Shown: positions 7,642-14,975 of the stretch, piece after piece
Layout of the letters: each line of letters starts with the position of its first letter
Numbering within the stretch: the stretch's first letter is position 1
Assembly: GCA_001794055.1 (NCBI GenBank)
Contig: MGJB01000002.1
Location: forward strand, 1-46,933
Direction: 5' to 3'
DNA from: Candidatus Yanofskybacteria bacterium RIFCSPHIGHO2_01_FULL_41_26
Lineage (GTDB): Bacteria > Patescibacteria > Paceibacteria > 2-02-FULL-40-12 > GWA2-44-9
Length of the DNA: 46,933 nucleotides
Translations under genes and position numbers: made by a program
The notes under the pieces: generated by a model
The model's database searches: none
Told to the model about the DNA's origin: nothing
The model's input: only the letters and a program-made list of their open reading frames with translations

Positions 7642-8309
7642 TTTTTGTTTATTACCACCACAAATTCTCCTAAAAGATTTTTATCGGTTAGGCGGGGTTT
7701 TATTTCTGCCAATGTCCCCCGATAAATTGTCTCGAACTGTTTTGTTAACTCTCTGGCAATTACCATTTGTTTATCACCAATCTTAGAAAATTTTTCCAAA
7801 TTTTCCAATGCTTTTAAAATTCTATGCTTGGATTCATAAAACACAATAATGCTGTCAATTTCTGAAATTTTTTTGAAAAATGTTTGACGGCCTTTTTTGT
7901 GAGGTGGGAAACCGAGAAATACGAAAGAGTCCTTAGGAAATCCGCTGATACTTAATGCCGCAATCGCCGCATTCGGCCCGGGTATCGGCACAATTTTCAA
8001 ATTAGGAACTGCTCTCAATGCTTCACTGACCAAATAATTTCCAGGGTCATTTATTCCGGGAGTTCCGGCGTCGGTGACAAGAGCTAAGTTTTTGCCTCTT
8101 TTTAGTAGTTCAATAATGTGGTCTATCTTTTTAAATCCACTATATTGATGGTAACTCAAAATCTCTTTTTTTATATTATATCTGTCGAGCAAAACTTTGG
8201 TAACCCTTGTGTCTTCAGCAAGAACAAGATCGGCATTGCTTAAAACATTAATTGCTCTCAAAGTAATGTCTTCGAGATTTCCAATTGGAGTTGCAACAAT
8301 GGAAAGCAT
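7638..8309 (-). CDS. rsmI: 16S rRNA 2'-O-methyltransferase RsmI
   Basis: RsmI methylates the ribose of C1402 in 16S rRNA, at the decoding centre. It is a tetrapyrrole-methylase-fold protein with the family motifs VATPIGNLEDITLRA, AEDTRVTKVLL, LVTDAGTPGINDPG and PIPGPNA in order. I place the start at the ATG giving MLSIVATPIGN, which matches the family N-terminus and begins one base after the stop of the upstream exporter. A longer frame starting at 8348 would overlap that gene by 38 bp. This gives 223 aa, near the usual 220-285. Confidence 0.94.
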   Translation of the reverse strand: MLSIVATPIGNLEDITLRAINVLSNADLVLAEDTRVTKVLLDRYNIKKEILSYHQYSGFKKIDHIIELLKRGKNLALVTDAGTPGINDPGNYLVSEALRAVPNLKIVPIPGPNAAIAALSISGFPKDSFVFLGFPPHKKGRQTFFKKISEIDSIIVFYESKHRILKALENLEKFSKIGDKQMVIARELTKQFETIYRGTLAEIKPRLTDKNLLGEFVVVINKK

Positions 8310-8310
8310 A

Positions 8311-9354
8311 TTAAGAACTTTGACGGCGGGAGTCCTTGTGTTTGGCAAAGTCGTCCATCATCTCTACTATTATAGTGGCTATTGGAACTGAGAGTATCAT
8401 TCCTGGAATCCCGGCAAGCTGTTGACCGACTAAAAGGGCAATAATAACAACCACGGGATTTAAACCAATTGTCTTGCCAAGTACTACGGGAACTAAAAGA
8501 TGATTTTCAAGCTGCTGGACTACAATATAAAAGACTATCACCCACAAACCCAGCGCTGGTGACAGAAGAAAAGCAAGAAATATGGCCGGAATAGCAGCCA
8601 AAACTGGACCGACCATCGGAACAATTTCAAGTACAGCGGCAAGAACACCAAGCACAAGAGCAAACTTAATACCCATAAACGAGAGACCGACGTAGACCAA
8701 CAAACCCATTATCAACCCCAGAAGTAACTGCCCCTGAAGCCAAAGACCAACTTTAAGTTCTGCTCTTTTCCAAAGGTTCAACGCATAACCCTCATATTTT
8801 TCCGGAACGATAGAGCCCAGAAAATTCTCAATCCCGTTTTTGGTAACCGACAGATAAAATGAGATTATCAAAATAGCGATAGCTGACATTACGCCTCCAA
8901 AAATATCAATTATCAAACCGAGTATTGATTGGGATGATTGCTGAAGATAATCAGAAAAACCTTGTAATATGTTTTCAATCTCGCTTATGAAATCAAGGTA
9001 TTGGGGCGAACCTTGTTGAACTTTTTCCAAGGAAACAGAAACTTTTGCGACAAACTGGGGCAAAATTGTAACTAATTGGCTTATCTCTTGAGAAACGTAG
9101 GGTATAATAAGCGACAAAACCCCGACAACCAACGCAAGAACTACCAAAAATAAAAGAAGGACTCCGAAAAGGCGTGGAAATTTTTTCTCATCCAGCCAAT
9201 TAGCAAAAGGCGAAATCGCTGATGCAATTATAATGGCGAAAAGAAAAATGATCAAAACATCTTTCAGAACATAGAGAAACACAAAAAACAATATGACCAA
9301 AACAGTCTTTACGATTGTACTTGTATTTATTTCTACGTGTATATGGTCAGGCAT
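8311..9354 (-). CDS. AI-2E family transporter (YdiK/PerM-like)
   Basis: A 347-aa integral membrane protein with about 7-8 hydrophobic segments. The two N-terminal helices are followed by an amphipathic soluble loop (residues ~70-140), then GLWLQGQLLLGLIMGLLVYV and the characteristic central run with EIVPMVGPVLAAIPA. Members include the autoinducer-2 exporter TqsA and many of unknown substrate, some linked to Na+/H+ antiport, so the cargo cannot be named. It starts 3 bp after the M16 peptidase stop and leads directly into rsmI, so it is part of the same operon. Confidence 0.9.
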   Translation of the reverse strand: MPDHIHVEINTSTIVKTVLVILFFVFLYVLKDVLIIFLFAIIIASAISPFANWLDEKKFPRLFGVLLLFLVVLALVVGVLSLIIPYVSQEISQLVTILPQFVAKVSVSLEKVQQGSPQYLDFISEIENILQGFSDYLQQSSQSILGLIIDIFGGVMSAIAILIISFYLSVTKNGIENFLGSIVPEKYEGYALNLWKRAELKVGLWLQGQLLLGLIMGLLVYVGLSFMGIKFALVLGVLAAVLEIVPMVGPVLAAIPAIFLAFLLSPALGLWVIVFYIVVQQLENHLLVPVVLGKTIGLNPVVVIIALLVGQQLAGIPGMILSVPIATIIVEMMDDFAKHKDSRRQSS

Positions 9355-9357
9355 ATT

Positions 9358-10638
9358 TTAAAGTCTTAAAATTTTTTTAAAAGGTTCCTCGTCTTCAAAG
9401 GGCCCTATTACCGCAAAATTAAGTTTATTATTTTCAAAAACATCTTTGGCAACTTGATGAACTTCTTCTAAGGTTACCGTCTTTATTTTAGCGAGTTCTT
9501 CCTCCGGGGTCAAAACCTTGTTTTCAAAAAGGATAGGTCCAGCATAGGCGTTGGCGACAGAATCAGAATGCTCAAGACCGAGAGCCGTCGAACCGGAAAT
9601 ATTGTCTTTGGCACGCTGAAGCTCCTCGGCCGTGATTCCTCCATCTTTAATCTTTTTTATTTCGTCCACTATTACCCTGATTGCTTCATGCACCTTTTCA
9701 TTGTTTACCCCCGCTTTAACCATAAAATAACCCGTATCGGTAGCAGTGTCGTTGCCGGCGCCGACGTAATAAGCCAGACCCCGCTTGTCGCGAACTTCTT
9801 CAAATAATCTCGAGCTCATGCCTCCGCCCAAAACAGTTCCCAAAATTCCCAAGGCATATTTGCGATCGTCAAACATATTACAGGAACGAAACCCGAGATG
9901 AAAATGGGTTTGATCTGTTTTTTTATAATGAACAAGAAGTCCCGGTTCAGATTGTTTTTCCAAAACTGGCAGCTTGGTCACTAAGTGGCCGTCTCTTATG
10001 GTGGCAAAATATTCTCCGGCTTTATTTTTAACAATTTCCGGATCAATATTGCCGGCGACAGCGATAATTGTGTTTTTGGCAACATAATGGGTGTTAAAAT
10101 AATTTACAAACTGCTCTCTTTTCAGGGACATGACGGTTTCTTTTTCTCCACCGATATCCCAACCGGCTGGCTGGTCGCCATAGAGAAGTTTTTCAAATAG
10201 ATCACCGATATAGCGTTGAGGCATATCACGGTACATATTCAACTCCTCAACAATCACTCCCCTTTCGGTATCGATATCTTCTTGGGCCAATTTTGAGTTC
10301 AAGAAGATATCAAACACTACATCCATTACCGTATCCAATTTTTCCATACTGGCTTTAGCGTAGTATCCGGTATATTCTTTTCCTGTGAAAGCGTTATATT
10401 CAGCGCCGATGGCATCAAGCTCTCTGGCGATATCCATTTTGCCGGGCCGTTTGGCGGTACCCTTGAACATCATGTGCTCAAGAAAATGAGAGATGCCATT
10501 TATTTCTTTGGTTTCATATTTTGAACCGGTCCCGACCAAAACCAAAACCGTCACGGTTCGAGTGCCTTCCATAGGAATCGAAATCAGCCGGAGTCCGGAA
10601 TCAAACTGATGGAATTGATGTCTAAAACTTTTGGTCAT
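9358..10638 (-). CDS. M16 family zinc metallopeptidase
   Basis: A 426-aa inverzincin-type peptidase related to processing peptidase beta and B. subtilis YmxG/MlpA. The zinc motif HxxEH is seen as HFLEHMMFKGT near residue 51, with the downstream glutamate about 75 residues later (ERGVIVEELNMYRD). The C-terminal half shows the family GGGMSSRLFEEVRDKRGLAY motif. It has no signal peptide, so it is probably cytoplasmic. Its ATG lies just 5 nt after the encoded CCA of a tRNA gene and has no Shine-Dalgarno, so tRNA 3' processing would leave an almost leaderless mRNA. It heads the run leading to leuS. Confidence 0.95.
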   Translation of the reverse strand: MTKSFRHQFHQFDSGLRLISIPMEGTRTVTVLVLVGTGSKYETKEINGISHFLEHMMFKGTAKRPGKMDIARELDAIGAEYNAFTGKEYTGYYAKASMEKLDTVMDVVFDIFLNSKLAQEDIDTERGVIVEELNMYRDMPQRYIGDLFEKLLYGDQPAGWDIGGEKETVMSLKREQFVNYFNTHYVAKNTIIAVAGNIDPEIVKNKAGEYFATIRDGHLVTKLPVLEKQSEPGLLVHYKKTDQTHFHLGFRSCNMFDDRKYALGILGTVLGGGMSSRLFEEVRDKRGLAYYVGAGNDTATDTGYFMVKAGVNNEKVHEAIRVIVDEIKKIKDGGITAEELQRAKDNISGSTALGLEHSDSVANAYAGPILFENKVLTPEEELAKIKTVTLEEVHQVAKDVFENNKLNFAVIGPFEDEEPFKKILRL

Positions 10639-10643
10639 AATTT

Positions 10644-10717
10644 TGGTGCCGGCGGATGGAATCGGACCATCGTCTAAGGCTTATGAGTCCTTCGTTCTAC
10701 CATTGAACTACGCCGGC
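10644..10717 (-). tRNA. tRNA with CAT anticodon (Met or Ile2)
   Basis: A cloverleaf folds with acceptor GCCGGCG/CGCCGGC, a D arm GTTC..GAAC, anticodon loop CTCATAA and an encoded CCA. CAT could be elongator Met or, if lysidine-modified, Ile2. The loop CTCATAA fits either, and the C1:A72 mismatch of initiators is absent. Two features are odd. The T loop reads TCCGATT rather than TTCGANN, and the anticodon stem has an A.G mismatch at its last pair. It lies immediately upstream of the M16 peptidase. Confidence 0.88.
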
Positions 10718-10761
10718 GGAGCAAAATATTTATTCTTACTATACATTAAAAACACATCTTT

Positions 10762-10790
10762 AACAATAAAAACGCGGCTACACGCCGCAC
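10762..10790 (-). terminator. Intrinsic terminator
   Basis: GCGGC/GCCGC stem, 5-nt loop, then TTTTTATT on the minus strand. It sits at the stop codon of the Cys-motif protein and separates it from the tRNA. Confidence 0.75.
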
Positions 10791-11116
10791 TATTTATTAT
10801 AAACACTACCGAGCAATTTAACCTTGATGATACGGAGATTTTTATGGGCCACATCATTGGACGGGCATCTTTCTGCCGAACACAGAGCACAAATATCTTT
10901 TTGACTCACTCTCTTGGCCTCTATCATTTCAGGGCTAAGCATGAAAACCATCCGCAAATCCAGAGTGTTCCACATTTTAAGAAAGCACCCATCTGGCATA
11001 ATTGAAAATATCATTACTCGAAGTGTGCGGTATTCCTTTTTTACCAAATCCATTGCTTCTTCGGGATTAAAGAGGTTAAAAATTAAACAATTTTTAAAAA
11101 TCTTTCGGGCATTCAT
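10790..11116 (-). CDS. Hypothetical protein with CxxC cluster, 108 aa
   Basis: Not a family I recognise. The protein is 108 aa with a basic N-terminus and, near residue 80, the cluster KDICALCSAERCPS, a C-x2-C-x4-C arrangement that may bind metal. It is probably cytoplasmic. A near-consensus promoter (TTGACA-17-TATTAT) lies about 30 bp upstream of the start and a terminator overlaps the stop, which supports a real single gene even though the Shine-Dalgarno (AAAGG) is weak. A start at the later Met of MDLVKKEYRT is also possible. Confidence 0.6.
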   Translation of the reverse strand: MNARKIFKNCLIFNLFNPEEAMDLVKKEYRTLRVMIFSIMPDGCFLKMWNTLDLRMVFMLSPEMIEAKRVSQKDICALCSAERCPSNDVAHKNLRIIKVKLLGSVYNK

Positions 11117-11147
11117 AAAAACCTTTTTAATTCAAGGGACTGGTCAG

Positions 11148-11176
11148 ATAATACAACTAAAAAATTGAGGTGTCAA
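11148..11176 (-). promoter_or_regulatory. Promoter (TTGACA-17-TATTAT)
   Basis: Perfect -35, 17-bp spacer and a 5/6 -10 on the minus strand, reading into the 108-aa Cys-motif gene. Confidence 0.7.
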
Positions 11177-11204
11177 GGACAGATATTTCACAAAGAGCAT
11201 TTCA

Positions 11205-11375
11205 GTGGCAATCGGAATTATCCTCATCTGGCGGGGCGTATGGATTTTATTAGACATGATAGATAGCTGGATTTTTGGCGGCAATCATATAGTTACAGCC
11301 GTCGGAGGAATTGTTGTCGGTATTCTCATGCTTTGTTTACCAGAAAAAAACCTCGAAGCTCTCGAGAGACTATAA
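11205..11375 (+). CDS. Small membrane protein, about 56 aa
   Basis: The frame encodes VAIGIILIWRGVWILLDMID followed by a second hydrophobic stretch with TAVGGIVVGILML, ending EKNLEALERL. From memory, small proteins with this WRGVW..LLDM..GG pattern are frequent in Parcubacteria, but their role is unknown. Two transmembrane helices are expected. I chose the GTG at 11205, since the frame is closed by a TGA 39 bases upstream and offers no ATG; a rarer start could add a few residues. A strong terminator follows directly. Confidence 0.65.
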   Translation: MAIGIILIWRGVWILLDMIDSWIFGGNHIVTAVGGIVVGILMLCLPEKNLEALERL

Positions 11376-11412
11376 ACAAAAACATCCCTGAAATGGGGTG
11401 TTTTTGTTTATG
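11375..11412 (+). terminator. Intrinsic terminator
   Basis: AAACAAAAACA(TCCC)/(GGGG)TGTTTTTGTTT, a long stem with a short loop, directly after the 56-aa membrane protein. Confidence 0.8.
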
Positions 11413-11485
11413 AATGTTGCGGGGAAACGAAGATGTTAAAACTTGTAAGAAGGTCGTTGAGCAGGTATTTAGATATTATTTAGAC

Positions 11486-11510
11486 AAATAAAAAGCCGAC
11501 TAAGTCGGCG
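11486..11510 (-). terminator. Intrinsic terminator
   Basis: GCCGAC/GTCGGC stem with a 3-nt loop followed on the minus strand by TTTTTATTTG. Ends the lipoprotein transcript. Confidence 0.8.
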
Positions 11511-11516
11511 AAAAGA

Positions 11517-11924
11517 TTACTGAAGACAAGGAGCAGGAACTCCAATATCATCTGCGGAATTAGAGCCTGCTAGACGATTGGGGTCAAACTCTTTATTGCT
11601 CTTATCTTTTACATCCCTAACCACGAAACTGATTTTTGTTCCTACGCAAATTCGTGGGACAAGAATAATTCTAGAAATTTTATAACCCTCTCTGATGTCT
11701 AGTGTGTATATATCGTTGTTCACTCTGACCATGTATACCAGAGAGGGTTCAGCTAGCCTAACTGACTCATTTCCGAATAAGGCACCCGACGATTCAACCA
11801 ATGAGGGTAGAGTACCTGAAACCTTGACGACTTCTCCTTCTATGCGTTTTGTTTTGTCCGCACATCCAGAAGCAAATATCAATGAAGTGAGAAGTGTTAC
11901 GGTGAGAACAGGGGTATTCTTCAA
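11517..11924 (-). CDS. Putative lipoprotein, 135 aa
   Basis: The N-terminus MKNTPVLTVTLLTSLIFASGC is a signal peptide ending in a lipobox (FASGC), so the mature protein should be lipid-anchored at Cys21. The remaining ~115 residues contain a probable beta-rich domain (IEGEVVKVSGTL.., VYMVRVNNDIYTLDI, SFVVRDVKDK) and two more cysteines that could form a disulfide. No family is recognised. The start codon is TTG, chosen because a GGAGAGG site lies 3-4 bases upstream and the signal peptide begins exactly there. It has its own terminator. Confidence 0.75.
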   Translation of the reverse strand: MKNTPVLTVTLLTSLIFASGCADKTKRIEGEVVKVSGTLPSLVESSGALFGNESVRLAEPSLVYMVRVNNDIYTLDIREGYKISRIILVPRICVGTKISFVVRDVKDKSNKEFDPNRLAGSNSADDIGVPAPCLQ

Positions 11925-11991
11925 TTTCCTCTCCTTTTTGAACGAACTTTAACTGTCAAATATGGTAACACATGTTTTAGTATAAAGCAAG

Positions 11992-12030
11992 TAGTTGTTG
12001 CAGAGCTCGGACGCAGTTGGCAACAATTAC
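11992..12030. repeat. Long imperfect hairpin in intergenic DNA
   Basis: AGTAGTTGTTGC and GCAACAATTACT pair over 12 positions (one G.T) around an 18-nt GC-rich loop. It lies between the divergently placed terminator of the frameshifted gene and the lipoprotein start. Function unknown. Confidence 0.5.
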
Positions 12031-12069
12031 TTTTGAATATCAAAGAGATTTATGTTTTTGCTTCGGTAT

Positions 12070-12102
12070 AAAAATGATGAAGCCCACCTTGTGAGTGGGC
12101 TT
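12070..12102 (-). terminator. Intrinsic terminator
   Basis: AGCCCAC/GTGGGCT stem with a 7-nt loop; the T run on the minus strand follows after a few bases (TCATCATTTTT). Overlaps the stop of the frameshifted gene. Confidence 0.7.
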
Positions 12103-12386
12103 AGAGCTTCGCGTCCATCTCCATCAGTCCTTGGAGTTCAGTGAGACCGGATCTGATGTAGGTGGTGAGAACTTCGTGAAGCGGGATTGTCGGTGTCGGT
12201 TCAGCGATGGATGCCTTGTCGTTGATGTGCACGAGCAAGCCGGCGTCGATGGCGAAGTCCCGAGCACCGGGGAAATAGAGGGGCGACCATCGTCCGCACT
12301 TCAGCGAAGAAGGCCTTGAAGGCCTCCTCGAAGGTGAGGTGTTCCGAAATGTCTTTCGTCACGAAAACCTTGAACAGTGTTTTCAC
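12101..12386 (-). pseudogene. Frameshifted GC-rich gene of unknown function
   Basis: Two frames on the minus strand join into one plausible ~94-aa protein. The first starts at GTG (MKTLFKVFVTKDISEHLTFE.., about 35 codons) behind an AAGGAG site 7 bases upstream. The second continues LYFPGARDFAIDAGLLVHIN.. to MEMDAKL and a stop inside a terminator. The join needs a +1 shift near one of two CCCC runs (12269-12283). This may be a real inactivating mutation, a programmed shift or a sequencing error. The DNA is visibly richer in G and C than its surroundings. No family is recognised. Confidence 0.6.
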
Positions 12387-12564
12387 AGTTGACTCCTTCC
12401 CACTTGAGGCAGTAGGCGCCTTGAGAACTGTAGCGATATTATATCACGACTTTAATATTCTTGCAAGAGCAACCAAAAACAGCCACTTCTGATTGTTTTT
12501 GGTAAGATGCCAACCAAGTCCTACTTCTGGGAAATCTGTTGTGAGGGTGGGATTCGGCTACAAG

Positions 12565-12592
12565 TTGTAATTTTTCTAAAAAATGATAGGCT
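12565..12592 (+). promoter_or_regulatory. Possible promoter of the initiator tRNA
   Basis: TTGTAA, a 16-bp spacer and TAGGCT preceded by TG at the extended -10 position, 15 bp before the tRNA. Weak match. Confidence 0.35.
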
Positions 12593-12606
12593 AATTGTTG
12601 GTTGAT

Positions 12607-12901
12607 CGCGGGGTAGAGCAGCGGCAGCTCGTCAGGCTCATAAGAAATTGTGACCTATCATAGAAATGTGGTATGGAAAAACTTTCGAAATTGCCGGAAA
12701 CCCGATTGTCTTGCAAAAGACGTAGGGCAATCAGCAGCGAAATCTTTTGATAAACAAAAGAGACGTTCAGAGACTATAATGGAAGCATCCCTCCCCAGTT
12801 TTCCCAAACTGGGGAGGGATGATGGGATAGTCCGACACTGTCAGTAATGGCAGCAAACAGCCAGAACCTGAAGGTCGTGGGTTCGAATCCCACCCCCGCA
12901 A
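12607..12901 (+). tRNA. Initiator tRNA-fMet(CAT), interrupted by a group I intron
   Basis: The exons 12607-12641 and 12865-12901 join into a complete initiator tRNA: acceptor CGCGGGG with CCCCGCA gives the C1:A72 mismatch typical of bacterial initiators, the D arm is GAGC/GCTC, the anticodon arm is TCAGG-CTCATAA-CCTGA and the T arm is GTGGG-TTCGAAT-CCCAC. CCA is not encoded. The intron splits the anticodon loop directly after the CAT anticodon. Without splicing no functional initiator can form from this gene, so translation initiation depends on the ribozyme unless another copy exists. Confidence 0.95.
12642..12864 (+). other. Group I intron in tRNA-fMet (223 nt, no ORF)
   Basis: The intron follows U12641 and ends in G12864. 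Exon CUCAU can pair with GUGA just inside the intron, putting U.G at the splice site (P1). The core motif TTCAGAGACTATAA near 12767-12780 and GATAGTCC near 12826 pair as P7 (GACTAT with ATAGTC). A P5-like hairpin GTCTT-GCAA-AAGAC and a perfect 13-bp P8-like stem (12786-12821) flank the core. Group I introns in tRNA-fMet are known from cyanobacteria. No endonuclease is encoded here; the apparent ORF across it is spurious. Confidence 0.92.
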
Positions 12902-12905
12902 CATG

Positions 12906-12938
12906 AAAAATAATCCACATTAAATGTGGATTATTTGT
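12906..12938 (+). terminator. Hairpin terminator of tRNA-fMet
   Basis: Perfect 13-bp stem AAATAATCCACAT with a TAA loop, followed by a short T-rich stretch. Confidence 0.65.
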
Positions 12939-12948
12939 TGGAACAGTA

Positions 12949-12977
12949 TTGCGGTCTAGAATTCTTTGTGATATTTT
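12949..12977 (+). promoter_or_regulatory. Promoter (TTGCGG-17-TATTTT, extended -10)
   Basis: Moderate -35, exact 17-bp spacing and TGATATTTT as an extended -10, about 35 bp before the zinc-ribbon-like gene. Confidence 0.5.
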
Positions 12978-13011
12978 CTTGTCAGTAAATTAAAGTCTAA
13001 AGGAGTTGTAA

Positions 13012-13374
13012 ATGAGTGAGATATCACATCCTGTGTTTAGTTACTATGACCAGGAATTAGTTTGCGAATGTGGTCATCCAAGAAAATATCATAATGATAT
13101 GGGGCTATCGGAAAATCTGATAGTGGGGACGAATTGTAATGCTTGTAGATGTCGAGAATTCAAACAATCTATTGAAAATCCCCAGAATGAAATTATTAGA
13201 CTTCGGAAAGAAATCGAGGTTCGTAAAAAGAAAGCGGAAAGTGTGGTTATTGAAATAGATAATGAATTAAATCAATTACGGAAAAAATGTGAGCATCCGA
13301 ATCAAAAATCACAGCAGGAACATGATTTTACTGCTTACTGGTGCGATGACTGTGGTAAAAATTGGTCGCGCTAA
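13012..13374 (+). CDS. Two-zinc-ribbon small protein with coiled coil, 120 aa
   Basis: Unrecognised family with a readable layout. An N-terminal Cys/His cluster (CECGHPRKYHND, then CNACRCREF at about residues 44-52) probably binds zinc. A charged helical segment at residues ~55-90 is likely a short coiled coil. A C-terminal cluster has CEHP and WCDDCGKNW. It is probably cytoplasmic, and nucleic-acid binding is possible but not shown. AAAGGAG sits 7 bases before the ATG, and the gene has its own promoter and terminator. Confidence 0.75.
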   Translation: MSEISHPVFSYYDQELVCECGHPRKYHNDMGLSENLIVGTNCNACRCREFKQSIENPQNEIIRLRKEIEVRKKKAESVVIEIDNELNQLRKKCEHPNQKSQQEHDFTAYWCDDCGKNWSR

Positions 13375-13400
13375 ACCTGTCTTAATCAACAGGTTTTTAA
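13373..13400 (+). terminator. Intrinsic terminator
   Basis: AAACCTGT/ACAGGTTT stem with an 8-nt loop and a T run, at the stop of the zinc-ribbon-like gene. Confidence 0.8.
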
Positions 13401-13413
13401 TTAGAATTTATTA

Positions 13414-13890
13414 CTACTGTAAAATTGTAGCCTGAAGCAAAATTTTTCCGACGTTTCCCGAAGAGCCACAAGTCACGACTAATTCTTTAGGCAAGCTTGA
13501 GCTTGATAGAGTAACTATTTTATAATCGTAAGCACCCAGATCATATTTTATTCCGCCGACCACCACTGTTCTTATGCTTGCCGATCGGTTATCTAACATA
13601 ACAACAGTCCCGTTTTTATAAGTAGGGTTTTGAGGAGTTACTTGGCAACGATCATCAAATTGTATTCTTCTGCCTTCGTATTCTTTGACAGCATCGGAAT
13701 AGCTTTTGGCAGCAACGGGGGCAGTGATTTTCTTAACCGCTGGCTTAGCTACTGTTTTCGCGGTAGGGCTTGGACTTGAACTTGCCGGATTTTGAGTTTC
13801 ATAACCCGGTAAACTAGTCTTGTTTGAGTATGCCCACCATGCTCCGATTACTAGTATCACGACCAACACGAACCACCATATTTTTTTCAC
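13414..13890 (-). CDS. Membrane-anchored secreted protein, 158 aa
   Basis: A hydrophobic anchor (KKIWWFVLVVILVIGAWWAYS, residues 2-22) is followed by a low-complexity linker rich in S, P, T, A and K (residues ~30-65) and an ~85-residue extracytoplasmic domain. The domain has two cysteines (DDRCQVTP and VVTCGSSGN) likely to form a disulfide, and repeated beta-strand patterns (TVVMLDNRSASIRTVVV, YKIVTL). Domains of this type are, from memory, common in Parcubacteria but unnamed; the fold may be cupredoxin-like, though no copper ligands are evident. The start is GTG with a weak ribosome site. Confidence 0.72.
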   Translation of the reverse strand: MKKIWWFVLVVILVIGAWWAYSNKTSLPGYETQNPASSSPSPTAKTVAKPAVKKITAPVAAKSYSDAVKEYEGRRIQFDDRCQVTPQNPTYKNGTVVMLDNRSASIRTVVVGGIKYDLGAYDYKIVTLSSSSLPKELVVTCGSSGNVGKILLQATILQ

Positions 13891-14063
13891 TTTATATTTT
13901 TCTAATCATTGGTCGTTTTATTGGCCAATAGATTGAACTTTAATTTATTAAAGTAAGTATACCAAATAAAAAATGCATTGGTTATGTAGGATATCCACAT
14001 GGGGATGATGCGGAATTAGTTAATTATGCTATTTTAGGACAAAAGTTTTAAAGGACTTTAACA

Positions 14064-14963
14064 ATGCGCAATTGCATCCGATTGGCGACAACTGTCTTTT
14101 TTTTCTTGTTCCAGCCCCTGGCTGGCGCTCAAGCTCAAAGTTTTAGAGCGTTAGAATCAAAAGTTGAACAAGGCGGTGTTTTGATTATCAAAATTGCTCC
14201 GCAATGGCAGAGTCCGGCGGTATTTAATCCGGCGATATCTCTTTTTGGCAACCAGTATTTGCCGAATAAATACGGCGAGGTTTTTGTCGGTGTGGATGTC
14301 AGCACCAAACCAGGTGAATACGTCGCCATTCTTATTGAGTATGGCCGTGGGCTCCAACTTAACAACGATCAGGAAATATTGAAAATTGTCGAGAGAAGTT
14401 TTTATACGAGGAAAAGATCGCCGTTTATTCCTACTGGAAAATGGGAGCAAGAGCGTAAAGTTATCCGTGCGGCTTTTGATAAAGGCGATTACTTTGAGAA
14501 GTATTTTGACAGAGAATTTATAAACCCAATGGATAAACTGGTGATTGACCGAAACAGAACAATAGGAGAAGAGTCTAGTCCGTTCGGAAAAGGACACAAT
14601 GGAGTTGATCTGATCACTCTTGATCCCGGCACGGGAAAACACAAAAGGCCGGTTAAAGCAGTAAATTCAGGCAAGGTTGCGCTGATAGCAAAAAACTATT
14701 CTATCGAAGGTAATATGGTGATTATAGACCATGGTTCGGGGATATTTTCTGGATATATGCACCTGTCCGGATTTTCCGTATCGAGAGTTGGCCAAATGGT
14801 CAATAAAAACGAAATTATTGCAATGTCTGGCGATACTGGTAATGCCAAAAAAGGAGGTCCGCATTTGCACTTTTTCGTTAAAGTAAGAACCAAAGATGGC
14901 TCAAGCGACGTCTACGTTGACCCGCTGGCCTTTTTTGATACAATGAATTCAGTACTTAGATGA
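14064..14963 (+). CDS. Secreted M23 (LytM-type) peptidase
   Basis: A signal peptide (RLATTVFFFLFQPLAGAQAQS, cleavage near residue 25) leads into an unassigned region of about 110 residues and then a C-terminal M23 zinc endopeptidase domain (~residues 170-290). Catalytic motifs are visible: GHNGVDL supplies the first His and Asp, GYMHLSGF follows, and GGPHLHFFV gives the HxH motif. Such enzymes cut peptide cross-links in peptidoglycan. No LysM repeats are present, unlike the second M23 protein near 25 kb. An AAAGGAC site precedes the ATG. The next gene starts 13 bp downstream. Confidence 0.92.
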   Translation: MRNCIRLATTVFFFLFQPLAGAQAQSFRALESKVEQGGVLIIKIAPQWQSPAVFNPAISLFGNQYLPNKYGEVFVGVDVSTKPGEYVAILIEYGRGLQLNNDQEILKIVERSFYTRKRSPFIPTGKWEQERKVIRAAFDKGDYFEKYFDREFINPMDKLVIDRNRTIGEESSPFGKGHNGVDLITLDPGTGKHKRPVKAVNSGKVALIAKNYSIEGNMVIIDHGSGIFSGYMHLSGFSVSRVGQMVNKNEIIAMSGDTGNAKKGGPHLHFFVKVRTKDGSSDVYVDPLAFFDTMNSVLR

Positions 14964-14975
14964 AGGGGAAAAATA

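Noticed and set aside
12650..12847. 65-aa reading frame inside the tRNA-fMet intron
   Set aside because: It covers the ribozyme core and stems, has no ribosome site and no endonuclease motif.
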